10,745 bases of DNA from an uncultured Clostridia bacterium (lineage in GTDB: Bacteria; Bacillota; Clostridia; Christensenellales; Borkfalkiaceae): NCBI GenBank assembly GCA_946627905.1, contig CAMOVY010000024.1, positions 1 to 10,745 on the forward strand. Reading direction: 5' to 3'. A program made the translations under genes and the position numbers. The notes under the pieces are model-generated. The model made no database searches, had not been told where the DNA came from, and was given only the letters and a program-made list of their open reading frames with translations. The first letter of the stretch is position 1, and each line of letters begins with the position of its first letter. Below are positions 1 to 7,903 of this stretch, one piece after another.

Positions 1-45
1 CGCGGGCGGGAGAAACTTTAGCGTAAATTAAAAAACCTTAACCTT

Positions 46-2220
46 TTACTTTTCGCTTTTATAATAGTTGATAAGACAACCCTTTATTATTATTTCCTTT
101 TCCGTGGGGGTAAGATTGCCGATTTTAAGCGTTATTTTTCGCTTGTTTTCGCCTAAAACTTCCGCGTTAATCTTTTCCGCACCCGAAATAATAGCCTGTT
201 TTATACCTTTGATATATACGTATTCCCCGACTTTAAAGTCGTTTTTATCGACTATAAAAGGTATCATACCCCAATTGATTAAATTGCTTCTATAGCGCTT
301 GGTCGCGTACTCTTCGGCAATATTCGCAACTCCGCCCAAAACCCTTTGGCAGGAAGCCGCCTGTTCGCGCGCCGAACCGTCTCCCGGCTTTACCGCGCAC
401 ACTACGCTGCCGTAAGTGGTTTTTCCGCTATCGAAAGGTACGTCTTTCGGGAAGCCTTCGGTTTTTACCGCTTTGGCGCGAGAAACGTACTCGGGGTCTT
501 TTCTCGACAGCGCGAATTCCGCAAGTTTTAGGGGATTAGAACGATACGAAGAAGTTTCGCCCGACGGTATCAGTTCGTCGGTCGTCGTAACGGGGTCGGT
601 AAGTACCGAAACAACTTTTAATAAAAGGTCGTCCTTTAACTCTTCCATCTTGGGCCAGTCGGCGATATTCGGACCGTAAACGAGATTTGCCGATTTGTCG
701 GCTTTGCCGACAGCGCCGAAAACCCGCGCCTTATAAATTTTATCGTCGAATTTGTATTTTTTGATTTTAGCCTTATAATTTACATCGAGTGCCGAAGTTA
801 TCGCACCGCCATTTAACGCCGTTGCGGCGATACTTCTCGCGTCCATTAAAGCGACAGCCGAAAGTTGCCCGTTAGCGGGTTTACTGCCTTCTCTGCTTTC
901 AAAGTTTCTGGTGGTGTGCCTTATAGAAAGCCCGTTGTTTTGCGGAACGTCGCCCGCGCCGAAACAAGGTCCGCAGAACGCCGTTTTTACAACCGCACCG
1001 CTTTCCATAAGCCCCGCTATGTACCCGCCGTCTATAAGTCCTTTATATACGGGTTGGCTGGACGGGTACACGTTTAACGTAAAATCTGCGTTGTTTATAG
1101 CCGCGCCGCCTAAAATGTTCTGCGCTTCGGCAATATTCTCGTAAGTGCCGCCCGCACAGCCCGCTATAACGCCCTGTTCTACGTACACTTTTCCGTCTTT
1201 TATCTTATCGATTAAACGGAATTCGCCCTTTCCTTCGGGTAAAAGTTTCTGCCCCGCTATTTCGCACTCGCGTAAAAGTTCAAAGGGGCGGGATAAAAAG
1301 TCGCGGATAGTGTATGCGTTGGACGGGTGGAAAGGCAGTGCTATCATAGGTTCTACTTTAGATAAGTTTATCTCTATCGCCCTGTCGTAATACGCGCCGT
1401 CTTCGGGGGAAAGGCGCTTGTACCCTTTCTCTCTACCGTGTTCCGCTAAATACGCGCGCGTTTTTTCGTCCGTCTGCCATACCGAAGAAAGGCAGGTCGT
1501 TTCGGTAGTCATAACGTCTATGCCAAGCCTGTAATCCATCGAAAGCCCGTCTATGCCGCCGCCGATAAATTCCAGAACCTTATTTTTTACAAAGCCCTTT
1601 TTAAAGGTCGCCGCAACGAGCGCTAAGGCTACGTCGTGCGGACCGACGCCGCGGCGGAGTTTTCCTTTTAAGCGTACCGCCACGATTTCGGGATAATCTA
1701 TATCGTAAGTTCTGTTTAGCAACTGTTTAACAAGTTCGGGGCCGCCCTCACCCACAGCCATAGTACCTAGCGCGCCGTAGCGGGTGTGGGAATCCGAACC
1801 CAAAATCATAGCGCCGCAAGTCGCACGCTCTTCACGCATAAACTGGTGAATAACCGCAAGGTGGGGCGGCACGTACGTTCCGCCGTACTTTTTAGCCGCG
1901 GAAAGCCCGAAAACGTGGTCGTCTTCGTTAATAGTTCCGCCCACCGCACACAGAGAGTTGTGGCAGTTAGTAAGCGTGTACGGCAACGGAAATTCCGTAA
2001 GTCCAGAAGCCTTTGCCGTCTGAATAATGCCGACGTAAGTAATATCGTGAGAAGTGATTTCGTCGAATTTGATTTTAAGTTTTTCGTTATCTTTCGACGT
2101 ATTGTGCGCGGAAAGAATTTTGTAAGAAATGGTTTTTTCTTTGCCACCGTTAGGCGCGGATTTTACTTTAACGAGTTTTCCGTCCGAATAAATTACGCCG
2201 CTGTTAATGAGTTTAATCAT
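46..2220 (-). CDS. Aconitase-superfamily hydratase (YbhJ-like), [4Fe-4S] enzyme
   Basis: A 724-residue cytoplasmic protein with the full aconitase architecture. The three cluster ligands are visible: Cys355 in GCAGGTYEN, and Cys416 and Cys419 in CGPC. The substrate-binding signature GSDSHT lies at 141-146. The C-terminal swivel domain carries GDGSAREQAA (613-622), equivalent to GSSREHAA of true aconitase, and SNLINWG (645-651). Length and the SSYRSNP segment (557-563) match YbhJ-like hydratases rather than AcnA or AcnB. By family it should hydrate or dehydrate a carboxylic acid; the substrate is unknown to me. The second Ser of the GSSR motif is Ala617, which may signal a substrate other than citrate. 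The ATG is preceded by GGAGAA at good spacing. It lies 29 nt after tex and is probably cotranscribed with rarA-tex. No terminator or next gene is visible in the 45 nt left to the window edge. Confidence 0.9.
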   Translation of the reverse strand: MIKLINSGVIYSDGKLVKVKSAPNGGKEKTISYKILSAHNTSKDNEKLKIKFDEITSHDITYVGIIQTAKASGLTEFPLPYTLTNCHNSLCAVGGTINEDDHVFGLSAAKKYGGTYVPPHLAVIHQFMREERATCGAMILGSDSHTRYGALGTMAVGEGGPELVKQLLNRTYDIDYPEIVAVRLKGKLRRGVGPHDVALALVAATFKKGFVKNKVLEFIGGGIDGLSMDYRLGIDVMTTETTCLSSVWQTDEKTRAYLAEHGREKGYKRLSPEDGAYYDRAIEINLSKVEPMIALPFHPSNAYTIRDFLSRPFELLRECEIAGQKLLPEGKGEFRLIDKIKDGKVYVEQGVIAGCAGGTYENIAEAQNILGGAAINNADFTLNVYPSSQPVYKGLIDGGYIAGLMESGAVVKTAFCGPCFGAGDVPQNNGLSIRHTTRNFESREGSKPANGQLSAVALMDARSIAATALNGGAITSALDVNYKAKIKKYKFDDKIYKARVFGAVGKADKSANLVYGPNIADWPKMEELKDDLLLKVVSVLTDPVTTTDELIPSGETSSYRSNPLKLAEFALSRKDPEYVSRAKAVKTEGFPKDVPFDSGKTTYGSVVCAVKPGDGSAREQAASCQRVLGGVANIAEEYATKRYRSNLINWGMIPFIVDKNDFKVGEYVYIKGIKQAIISGAEKINAEVLGENKRKITLKIGNLTPTEKEIIIKGCLINYYKSEK

Positions 2221-2249
2221 AAGTTTCTCCGTATATGTATGAATTTCGT

Positions 2250-4532
2250 TTATCTGCCGAATTTTTTATATAATAGCGCTAACATATCATCTTTTGATAA
2301 TGCTTGCTGCTTTTTCTTTTCGGCGGTTTTATGCCCTTCTTTGCGCTGTCTGTCCGTTTTATTTTCGCCCGTGGCGATACCGTGCGGGAGAACGGAAGTT
2401 TTAAGCGTTAAAGAAATCTTTTTCTTTTCCTTATCCACGCCCAAAACCTTGACTTTAACTATATCGCCCACTTTAAGCACTTCCGACGGGTGCTTTATAT
2501 AGTTATCCGAAATCTGCGAAATATGCACAAGCCCGTCCTGATGCACGCCTATATCCACGAACACGCCGAAATCTATAACGTTCCTCACCGTGCCGTTAAG
2601 TTCCATACCTTCTTTTAAGTCGGAAAGGTCAAGGAGTTCGCTGTATAAAATGGGCTTGGGTAGCGTATCCCTTATATCGCGCCCCGGTTTTAAAAGTTCC
2701 GCTATTATGTCGTTTAAAGTCGGTTCGCCCACGCCGCACTTTTCGGCAACCGTTTTAACGCCCGCTTTATTTACCCTGTCTTTAATATCGGTAATTTTGC
2801 CCGCCGCCACGTCGTCCAAAGTATAACCCGTAATTTCAAGCAGGGTTTTTACCGCTTCGTAATCTTCGGGGTGAACGGCGGTGTTATCCAGCACGAACCC
2901 GTCGGTTATCCTTAAAAATCCCGCGCACTGCTCGAAGGCTTTTTCGCCGAGTTTTTTAACTTTAAGTAAGTCTTCGCGTTTATTAAATTTCGCCGTTTTT
3001 CTGTATTCCACTATACTTTTGGCAATCCCGCTGTTTAAACCCGCAACGTAGGATAAAAGACTTGCGGAAGCGGTATTTAAATCCACGCCCACGCTGTTAA
3101 CGCAGTCTTCTACCACGCCGCCCAAAACTTCTTCTAAGCGGTTTTCGGGCATATCGTGCTGGTACTGCCCCACGCCTATGGACTTAACGTCTATTTTAAT
3201 AAGTTCCGCAAGCGGGTCTTGCAATCTGCGCGCTATACTCACCGCGCTACGCTCTGTTACGTCGAAATCGGGGAACTCTTCCGCACCGAGTTTGCTTGCG
3301 CTATAAACGGAAGCACCCGCTTCGTTAACCACCGCGTAGGACACAGGGCGGCTGCACTTTTTAAGAGTGTTTGCCACGAATATTTCGCTTTCCTTGCTCG
3401 CCGTGCCGTTGCCTATCGAAATAACGTTTACGTTATACTTTTCAATAAGCGCAAGCACTTTTGTCTCCGCTTCCTCTATTCTGTTCTGCGGCGGGGTGGG
3501 GAAAATCTTGTCGGTAGCAAGCACGTTGCCTTTATCGTCTATAACCGCGAGTTTACAGCCCGTACGGTAAGCGGGGTCAAGCCCCAAAATGATACTGCCT
3601 TTTAAAGGCGGCTGTAATAAAAGCGGCTTTAAGTTCACTTCGAACATTTTTATCGCCTGTTCGCTAGCCCGTTCGGTAATCTCGTTTCTCACTTCGCGCG
3701 ATACTGACGGGAATATAAGCCTTTCATATGCGTCCGCCGCCGCGGCTTTGACTATTTCCGCACATTTACTATCGTTTTTAACGAATACCGCCTGCACCGC
3801 CGCGATAAAACTTTCCGTATCGACGACGATATCCACCTTTAAACACTCTTCTTTTTCGCCGCGGTTTACGGCAAGTATTCTGTGCGACGGGATTTTAGCA
3901 ATTTTTTCGCTGTAATCTGCGTACATATCGTAGGTTTTAGCCTTTTCGTTTTCTAAAAGTTTGCACGAAATTTCGCCCGTTTCGGCTATCTTTACGCGCA
4001 AAGTCTTACGCAGTTCCGCATTGTCGGAAACGCGTTCGGCTATAATATCCGAAGCGCCTGATATTGCGTCTTTTACCGTTAAAACGCCCTTTTCTTCACT
4101 TACATAGTCTTTAGCGACTTCTTCGGGAACAACGTCTATGTTTTGCGCTTCGATAATATCGGCAAGCGGCGATAAGCCCTTTTCCATAGCCACGGAAGCG
4201 CGCGTTTTGCGCTTTTGCTTATACGGGCGGTAAACATCTTCCGCCTCCGTCATAGTTTCGGCTTTTGCAAGCGATAGCGCTATTTCGTCGGTCATCTTGC
4301 CCTGTTCGGTGATAGCGTCGGCTATTTCCTGCTTTCTCTTGTCGAGATTGCGAAGATATTTAAGCCGCGTTTCAAACTCGCGCAGCACTTGGTCGTCGGT
4401 CGAACCGTGCATTTCCTTGCGGTAGCGCGCTATAAACGGAATAGTGTTGCCTTCGTCTATAAGCGTAATAATATTTTTCGCGTATTCTTCTTTTAAGGAA
4501 AATTCTTTGGATAGTTTTAACGAGTAGTCCAT
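2250..4532 (-). CDS. tex: Tex family transcription accessory protein (S1 RNA-binding)
   Basis: A 760-residue protein of full family length and domain order. The Tex N-terminal helical domain spans about 1-190 (IPFIARYRKE near residue 31, DVYRPYKQKRKTRA at 99-112). A YqgF-like RNase H fold spans about 312-445, with GLDPAYRTG at 317-325 and GNGTASKE at 374-381. Helix-hairpin-helix segments follow at about 480-545 (DLNTAS, KVKKLGEKAFEQCAGFLRI). An S1 domain is at about 640-712 (NGTVRNVIDFGVFVDIGVHQ), and a basic tail ends the protein. Tex proteins bind nucleic acid and act in transcription; the family is essential or virulence-linked in some pathogens, and its exact reaction is unsettled. The ATG is preceded by AAAGGTG, which overlaps the rarA stop codon 10 nt upstream, so translation is probably coupled to rarA. 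Confidence 0.97.
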   Translation of the reverse strand: MDYSLKLSKEFSLKEEYAKNIITLIDEGNTIPFIARYRKEMHGSTDDQVLREFETRLKYLRNLDKRKQEIADAITEQGKMTDEIALSLAKAETMTEAEDVYRPYKQKRKTRASVAMEKGLSPLADIIEAQNIDVVPEEVAKDYVSEEKGVLTVKDAISGASDIIAERVSDNAELRKTLRVKIAETGEISCKLLENEKAKTYDMYADYSEKIAKIPSHRILAVNRGEKEECLKVDIVVDTESFIAAVQAVFVKNDSKCAEIVKAAAADAYERLIFPSVSREVRNEITERASEQAIKMFEVNLKPLLLQPPLKGSIILGLDPAYRTGCKLAVIDDKGNVLATDKIFPTPPQNRIEEAETKVLALIEKYNVNVISIGNGTASKESEIFVANTLKKCSRPVSYAVVNEAGASVYSASKLGAEEFPDFDVTERSAVSIARRLQDPLAELIKIDVKSIGVGQYQHDMPENRLEEVLGGVVEDCVNSVGVDLNTASASLLSYVAGLNSGIAKSIVEYRKTAKFNKREDLLKVKKLGEKAFEQCAGFLRITDGFVLDNTAVHPEDYEAVKTLLEITGYTLDDVAAGKITDIKDRVNKAGVKTVAEKCGVGEPTLNDIIAELLKPGRDIRDTLPKPILYSELLDLSDLKEGMELNGTVRNVIDFGVFVDIGVHQDGLVHISQISDNYIKHPSEVLKVGDIVKVKVLGVDKEKKKISLTLKTSVLPHGIATGENKTDRQRKEGHKTAEKKKQQALSKDDMLALLYKKFGR

Positions 4533-4542
4533 TTTTGCACCT

Positions 4543-5847
4543 TTAATTATCTTTGCCCTTTCTTTTTCTTATTTCTTTAACGGTTTTCTCATAGCCGTTG
4601 TCTTTGGGGATATAATAAACCCTGTCTTTAAGCCCGTCGGGCAAATACTGCTGCTTAACGTACCCGCCGTAATCGTGCGGATATTTGTACTGCCTTGCCG
4701 CCGCCTTGTCGTCAGAACTGCCGTATACGGCGTTTTTAACCCACGGCGGAACGGTATCGTCCTTGTTTTCCGTAGCGTCTTTTGCCGCCGCGTCCATCGC
4801 CATTACCACGGAGTTTGACTTTTCCGCTTCGCACACGTAGATTATCGCTTCCGAAATGGGCAAAAGCCCTTCGGGAAGCCCCATACGTTCGTATGCAAGC
4901 AGCGCGCTCGTCGAAACGACAAGTGCGTTGGGGTCTGCCATCCCAACGTCTTCTGCGGAGTGCGCTATCACCCTGCGGATAATAAGCAGCGGGTCGCAAC
5001 CGCCTTTAATAAGCCGTTGCATATAGTAAAGCGCGGCGTTAGCGTCGCTACCCCGTAAACTTTTACAGAACGCCGAAAGCATATCGTAATACATCTGTTC
5101 GTCGAACGATAGCGCCTTTTGCTGTATGGACTCTTCGGCGTCTTTAAGCGTTATATGTACCACCCCGTCCTTTGCTTCGGTAGTTAAAGCCGCAAGTTCC
5201 AACGCGTTGTACGCTACGCGCAAATCGCCCGCGGCGGTGCGTGCTATATGCGAAAGGGCATCGTCGTCGATTACGATATTCATATTGCCAAGCCCTTTTT
5301 CTTTATCCTTAAGCGCTTTTTTAAGCGCGGTAGTAATATTCTCGTCGGATAAGCGTTTAAGTTCGAACACGCGGCAACGGGAAACGATAGCGGGCGTCAT
5401 AGACGCGTAGGGGTTTTCGGTAGTAGAACCTATAAAAATCACGTCTCCGCGCTCAACGGCGGGCAGCAAACTGTCGCTTTGCGCCTTGTTGAAACGGTGG
5501 CACTCGTCAAGTAAAAGGTAGGTTTTTTTGCCGAACATACGCAAATCTTCGCGCGCTTTGTCCACTACCTTTTTTACGTCCGCCACCCCGCAGGACACGG
5601 CGTTGAGTTTAACGAAATTTCCGTCGGTATTGTTAGCGATAACGTTTGCGAGCGTGGTTTTTCCGCACCCCGGGGGACCCCAGAAAATGCAACTGCCAAG
5701 CCTATCGAGTTTTATGGCGCGGAACAGCAGCCCGCTTTTCGACACTATATGTTCTTGCCCCAGAAATTCCGCGAGAGTATTAGCGCGCATCCTTTCCGCA
5801 AGCGGAACGTTTTTATCCGCGTTTTTGTTTAAATCAAACAAATCCAT
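4543..5847 (-). CDS. rarA: Replication-associated recombination protein RarA (MgsA), AAA+ ATPase
   Basis: A 434-residue clamp-loader-like AAA+ ATPase. Walker A is GPPGCGKT (57-64), Walker B is LLLDECH (111-117), sensor 1 is GSTTENP (140-146), the arginine finger is in SRC (Arg157), and sensor 2 is GDLR (207-210). The C-terminal tetramerisation region carries the RarA signature YKYPHDYGGYVKQQYLPD (387-404). The family acts at stalled replication forks and with SSB and RecA pathways. Length is normal and every ATPase motif is intact. The ATG has no Shine-Dalgarno sequence, but a good sigma-A-type promoter places transcription start at or next to the ATG, so the mRNA may be leaderless. It is the first gene of the rarA-tex-hydratase cluster and diverges from ylbJ. 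Confidence 0.97.
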   Translation of the reverse strand: MDLFDLNKNADKNVPLAERMRANTLAEFLGQEHIVSKSGLLFRAIKLDRLGSCIFWGPPGCGKTTLANVIANNTDGNFVKLNAVSCGVADVKKVVDKAREDLRMFGKKTYLLLDECHRFNKAQSDSLLPAVERGDVIFIGSTTENPYASMTPAIVSRCRVFELKRLSDENITTALKKALKDKEKGLGNMNIVIDDDALSHIARTAAGDLRVAYNALELAALTTEAKDGVVHITLKDAEESIQQKALSFDEQMYYDMLSAFCKSLRGSDANAALYYMQRLIKGGCDPLLIIRRVIAHSAEDVGMADPNALVVSTSALLAYERMGLPEGLLPISEAIIYVCEAEKSNSVVMAMDAAAKDATENKDDTVPPWVKNAVYGSSDDKAAARQYKYPHDYGGYVKQQYLPDGLKDRVYYIPKDNGYEKTVKEIRKRKGKDN

Positions 5848-5853
5848 AGGAAT

Positions 5854-5882
5854 ATTTTAACATATCGGGTATTATTTTTCAA
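5854..5882 (-). promoter_or_regulatory. rarA promoter, sigma-A type, possibly leaderless
   Basis: On the minus strand TTGAAA (5882-5877) and TAAAAT (5859-5854) are separated by exactly 17 nt. Only six bases lie between the -10 box and the rarA ATG at 5847. Transcription would therefore start at about 5848-5846, on the start codon itself. No GGAGG-like sequence is present in between. Confidence 0.6.
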
Positions 5883-5897
5883 GCGTAGAAATACGTT
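5869..5897 (+). promoter_or_regulatory. Candidate ylbJ promoter, sigma-E-like
   Basis: GTATTAT (5869-5875) and AATACGTT (5890-5897) lie 14 nt apart. They resemble the mother-cell sigma-E pattern of a GTATATT-like -35 box and a CATACA-like -10 box. B. subtilis ylbJ is a sigma-E gene, which is why I looked. The match is imperfect (first and fifth bases of the ATAC core context differ), and an alternative sigma-A -10 box, TATTAT or TATAAG, lies just downstream at about 5897-5905. The element overlaps the -35 box of the opposing rarA promoter. Confidence 0.3.
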
Positions 5898-5919
5898 ATT
5901 ATAAGAACTTTTAACCGTT

Positions 5920-6906
5920 ATGTCAAAACAGAACTTAAAATTGCGTAATTTTGCCGAAACCGTAGCGCTTTTATCGCTGGTTTTAGCGGCGATATTATTA
6001 TCTACGGACAGAACATATAACACCGCGGTGATGGACGGAATAAGGTTATGGGCGGCGGCGGTACTGCCCGCGCTTTTTCCGTACCTTGTGATTACTTCGT
6101 TTATTTCCGCGCTACATATTACGGGCAAAATAACCGACGCGCTATCGCCCATTACCGAACGGCTTTTTAACGTGAACGGGGCGGTAGGGTACGCGCTGTT
6201 TATAAGCCTTATGTCGGGCTACCCCGTCGGCGCGAAAACCGTTTCCGACCTAAAACGAGCAAACCTTATAGGAAAGGCGGAAAGCGAACGCGCCGCGGCG
6301 CTCTGTTCTTCGTCTTCGCCCGTATTTTTAATCGCAAGCGTAGGTAATCTCACCTTTAACAACCCGCTTTTCGGGCTGTGCCTTTATTTAACGCATATTA
6401 TTTCCGTCTTTATAATAGGCTTTATTTTTTCATTTTATAAACGCAAGGAAAAACCGAAAAAATCCCCGCCGCTTACCCTTTCAAGTTCAGACAACGTGCT
6501 GTTTGACGGGGTGTTTTCCGCGGTAAATTCTGTGCTTTTAGTCGGCGGCATAATAACCGTGTTTTATCTTTTGACCGAAATACTGACGGGGCTTGGCGCT
6601 ATGAAAATTTTAAGCGGGTTTTTCAATCTGTTTACCGAAAACCCCGCTGTTTCAAACGGTATTGCGAACGGAATTTTCGAGTGTACGCGCGGACTTAAAA
6701 TCATAGCGGGCGGCGGTATTTCATTTTTTACACTGCCCGTCGCCGCGGCGATTTGCGGGTTCGGCGGAGTGTCCGTCATAATGCAATCGGTTGCGTACCT
6801 TAATAAGGCAAAAATAAAAACCGCCCCGTTTTTAATTTCCAAAACGTTGGCGGCTATTGTTAATTTCTGTATAGGGATTGCCTTTTCTGTCATCTTTTTT
6901 TCATAA
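5920..6906 (+). CDS. ylbJ: YlbJ-type sporulation integral membrane protein
   Basis: A 328-residue polytopic membrane protein with about eight hydrophobic segments. Family landmarks are LFPYLVITSF (52-61), SGYPVGAK (99-106), SSSPVFL (131-137), FECTRGL (253-259) and CGFGGVSV (279-286). YlbJ belongs to the nucleoside-recognition/gate superfamily and is required for normal spores in B. subtilis; its transported substrate, if any, is unknown to me. It is shorter than the B. subtilis protein of roughly 400 residues, mainly in the hydrophilic linker near 172-192. The assignment is supported by context, since rsmD and coaD are its usual neighbours, although here they are convergent rather than codirectional. 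The ATG has no clear Shine-Dalgarno site. The last 17 nt overlap the 3' end of rsmD-coaD on the opposite strand. YlbJ relatives also occur in lineages not known to sporulate, so this gene alone does not prove sporulation. Confidence 0.88.
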   Translation: MSKQNLKLRNFAETVALLSLVLAAILLSTDRTYNTAVMDGIRLWAAAVLPALFPYLVITSFISALHITGKITDALSPITERLFNVNGAVGYALFISLMSGYPVGAKTVSDLKRANLIGKAESERAAALCSSSSPVFLIASVGNLTFNNPLFGLCLYLTHIISVFIIGFIFSFYKRKEKPKKSPPLTLSSSDNVLFDGVFSAVNSVLLVGGIITVFYLLTEILTGLGAMKILSGFFNLFTENPAVSNGIANGIFECTRGLKIIAGGGISFFTLPVAAAICGFGGVSVIMQSVAYLNKAKIKTAPFLISKTLAAIVNFCIGIAFSVIFFS

Positions 6907-7903
6907 TTTCGGTAAATTTTTCGCGCGCGGTCGCAGGGATATACTCTAAAACGTCCGCCCCCTTTTTAAGCGCGGTTTTAACTTTGGTGGAACTTACGTT
7001 TTTCATACCGTCTTCGCAGAAAATATACGCTGTCTTTATAAACGGATAAATCACGGCGTTTTTTCGCTCCGCTTTCTTTTCGTACCCGAAGTCCTTTTCG
7101 TCCCTTATTCCGCGCACGTAATAACGCGCACCGTTTCGGACCAAAAATTCGCCGTAATCCTTTTCGTTTTTAAAATCGGAAAATTTAATAACTTCCGCGT
7201 TTTTATCCGTAAAGGCGGCGGAAACTAATTCCGCCCGCTCTTTTTCGGAAAAAAACGGCTGTTTTTCAGCGTTCTCTCCCACGACGACGTACGCTTTCCC
7301 GAACGCTTGTATTGCGGACAGCACAGAACGCTCGTGCCCCACGGTTATCGGGTCGAACATGCCGGCGTACACCGCCGCGCCGCCCGAATACTTTTCAAAA
7401 AAATGAAGGATTGCTCTGCCGTATTTTCTTACGTCGGTAAGAACCAAACCGCGGGCAACACCTGAAAACGGTTTTTCATTTTCAAAAACCACTTTCCCGC
7501 CGTCCTTTAATATACCCGCTACGGCGTCAAGCAGTTCGCGGATTTTATCGCTTTTATAGGGCGGGTCTAAAAATATAACGTCGAATTTTTTACGCGTGCT
7601 TTTTATAAACCCAAGCGCGTCCGAACAACACACTTCGGCACTCGCGCCAACTTTGTTGAGATTTACGCGCGTAAGCGACACGCTTTCTTTATCGATATCG
7701 TTAAATACCGTTTTCGCCCCGCGCGATAACGCTTCTATGCCAACCGCGCCCGTGCCGCAGAATAAATCCAAAAAATCCGCGCCCGACAAATCGCCTAAAA
7801 TATTGAAAAGACTTTCACGCGCGCTGTCCGACGTCGGTCTTATGTCTTCGCCGCGAAACCCGTAAAGCGTTCTGCCTTTATAAGCGCCGCCTATTATTCT
7901 CAA
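6890..7903 (-). CDS. rsmD-coaD: Fused 16S rRNA (guanine-966-N2) methyltransferase RsmD and phosphopantetheine adenylyltransferase CoaD
   Basis: One open frame of 337 residues encodes two complete enzymes. Residues 1 to about 172 are RsmD: N-terminal MRIIGGAYKGR, RPTSD (22-26), SAM motif LDLFCGTGAVGIE (45-57), catalytic FLDPPY (111-116) and the usual terminal strand RKYGRAILHFFEK. Residues about 176-337 are CoaD: VYAGMFDPITVGH (178-190), a lysine in AEKQPFF (Lys214), RGIRDEKDFGYE (264-275) and SST (304-306). RsmD methylates G966 of 16S rRNA; CoaD makes dephospho-CoA from ATP and 4'-phosphopantetheine. Separate proteins average about 185 and 160 residues, so there is almost no linker. The start is TTG, overlapping the TGA of the upstream membrane-protein gene (TTGA, 7900-7903), with GGAG seven bases before it. 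The junction is at about 7378-7390. In the CoaD half the catalytic Thr of GTFDP is Met182. Confidence 0.93.
   Translation of the reverse strand: MRIIGGAYKGRTLYGFRGEDIRPTSDSARESLFNILGDLSGADFLDLFCGTGAVGIEALSRGAKTVFNDIDKESVSLTRVNLNKVGASAEVCCSDALGFIKSTRKKFDVIFLDPPYKSDKIRELLDAVAGILKDGGKVVFENEKPFSGVARGLVLTDVRKYGRAILHFFEKYSGGAAVYAGMFDPITVGHERSVLSAIQAFGKAYVVVGENAEKQPFFSEKERAELVSAAFTDKNAEVIKFSDFKNEKDYGEFLVRNGARYYVRGIRDEKDFGYEKKAERKNAVIYPFIKTAYIFCEDGMKNVSSTKVKTALKKGADVLEYIPATAREKFTEIMKKR

Noticed and set aside
1..45. Terminator or next gene after the hydratase
   Set aside because: A T-rich stretch follows the stop on the minus strand but no GC-rich stem precedes it, and the sequence is too short to call a coding region.
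1786..2502. 238-codon open frame on the plus strand
   Set aside because: It lies opposite the hydratase and tex coding regions, crosses their boundary, resembles no protein family and is rich in Arg, Phe and Val as expected of an antisense shadow.
3156..3605. 149-codon plus-strand frame inside tex
   Set aside because: Antisense to a well-conserved part of Tex, with no ribosome-binding site and no recognisable motif.
7376..7403. Frameshift or separate coaD start at the RsmD-CoaD junction
   Set aside because: An A7 run (7397-7403) and an in-frame GTG at Val178 were considered. The frame stays coherent on both sides with family-like residues right up to the junction, and no good Shine-Dalgarno site precedes the GTG. 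The fusion is the simpler reading, though internal initiation is not excluded.
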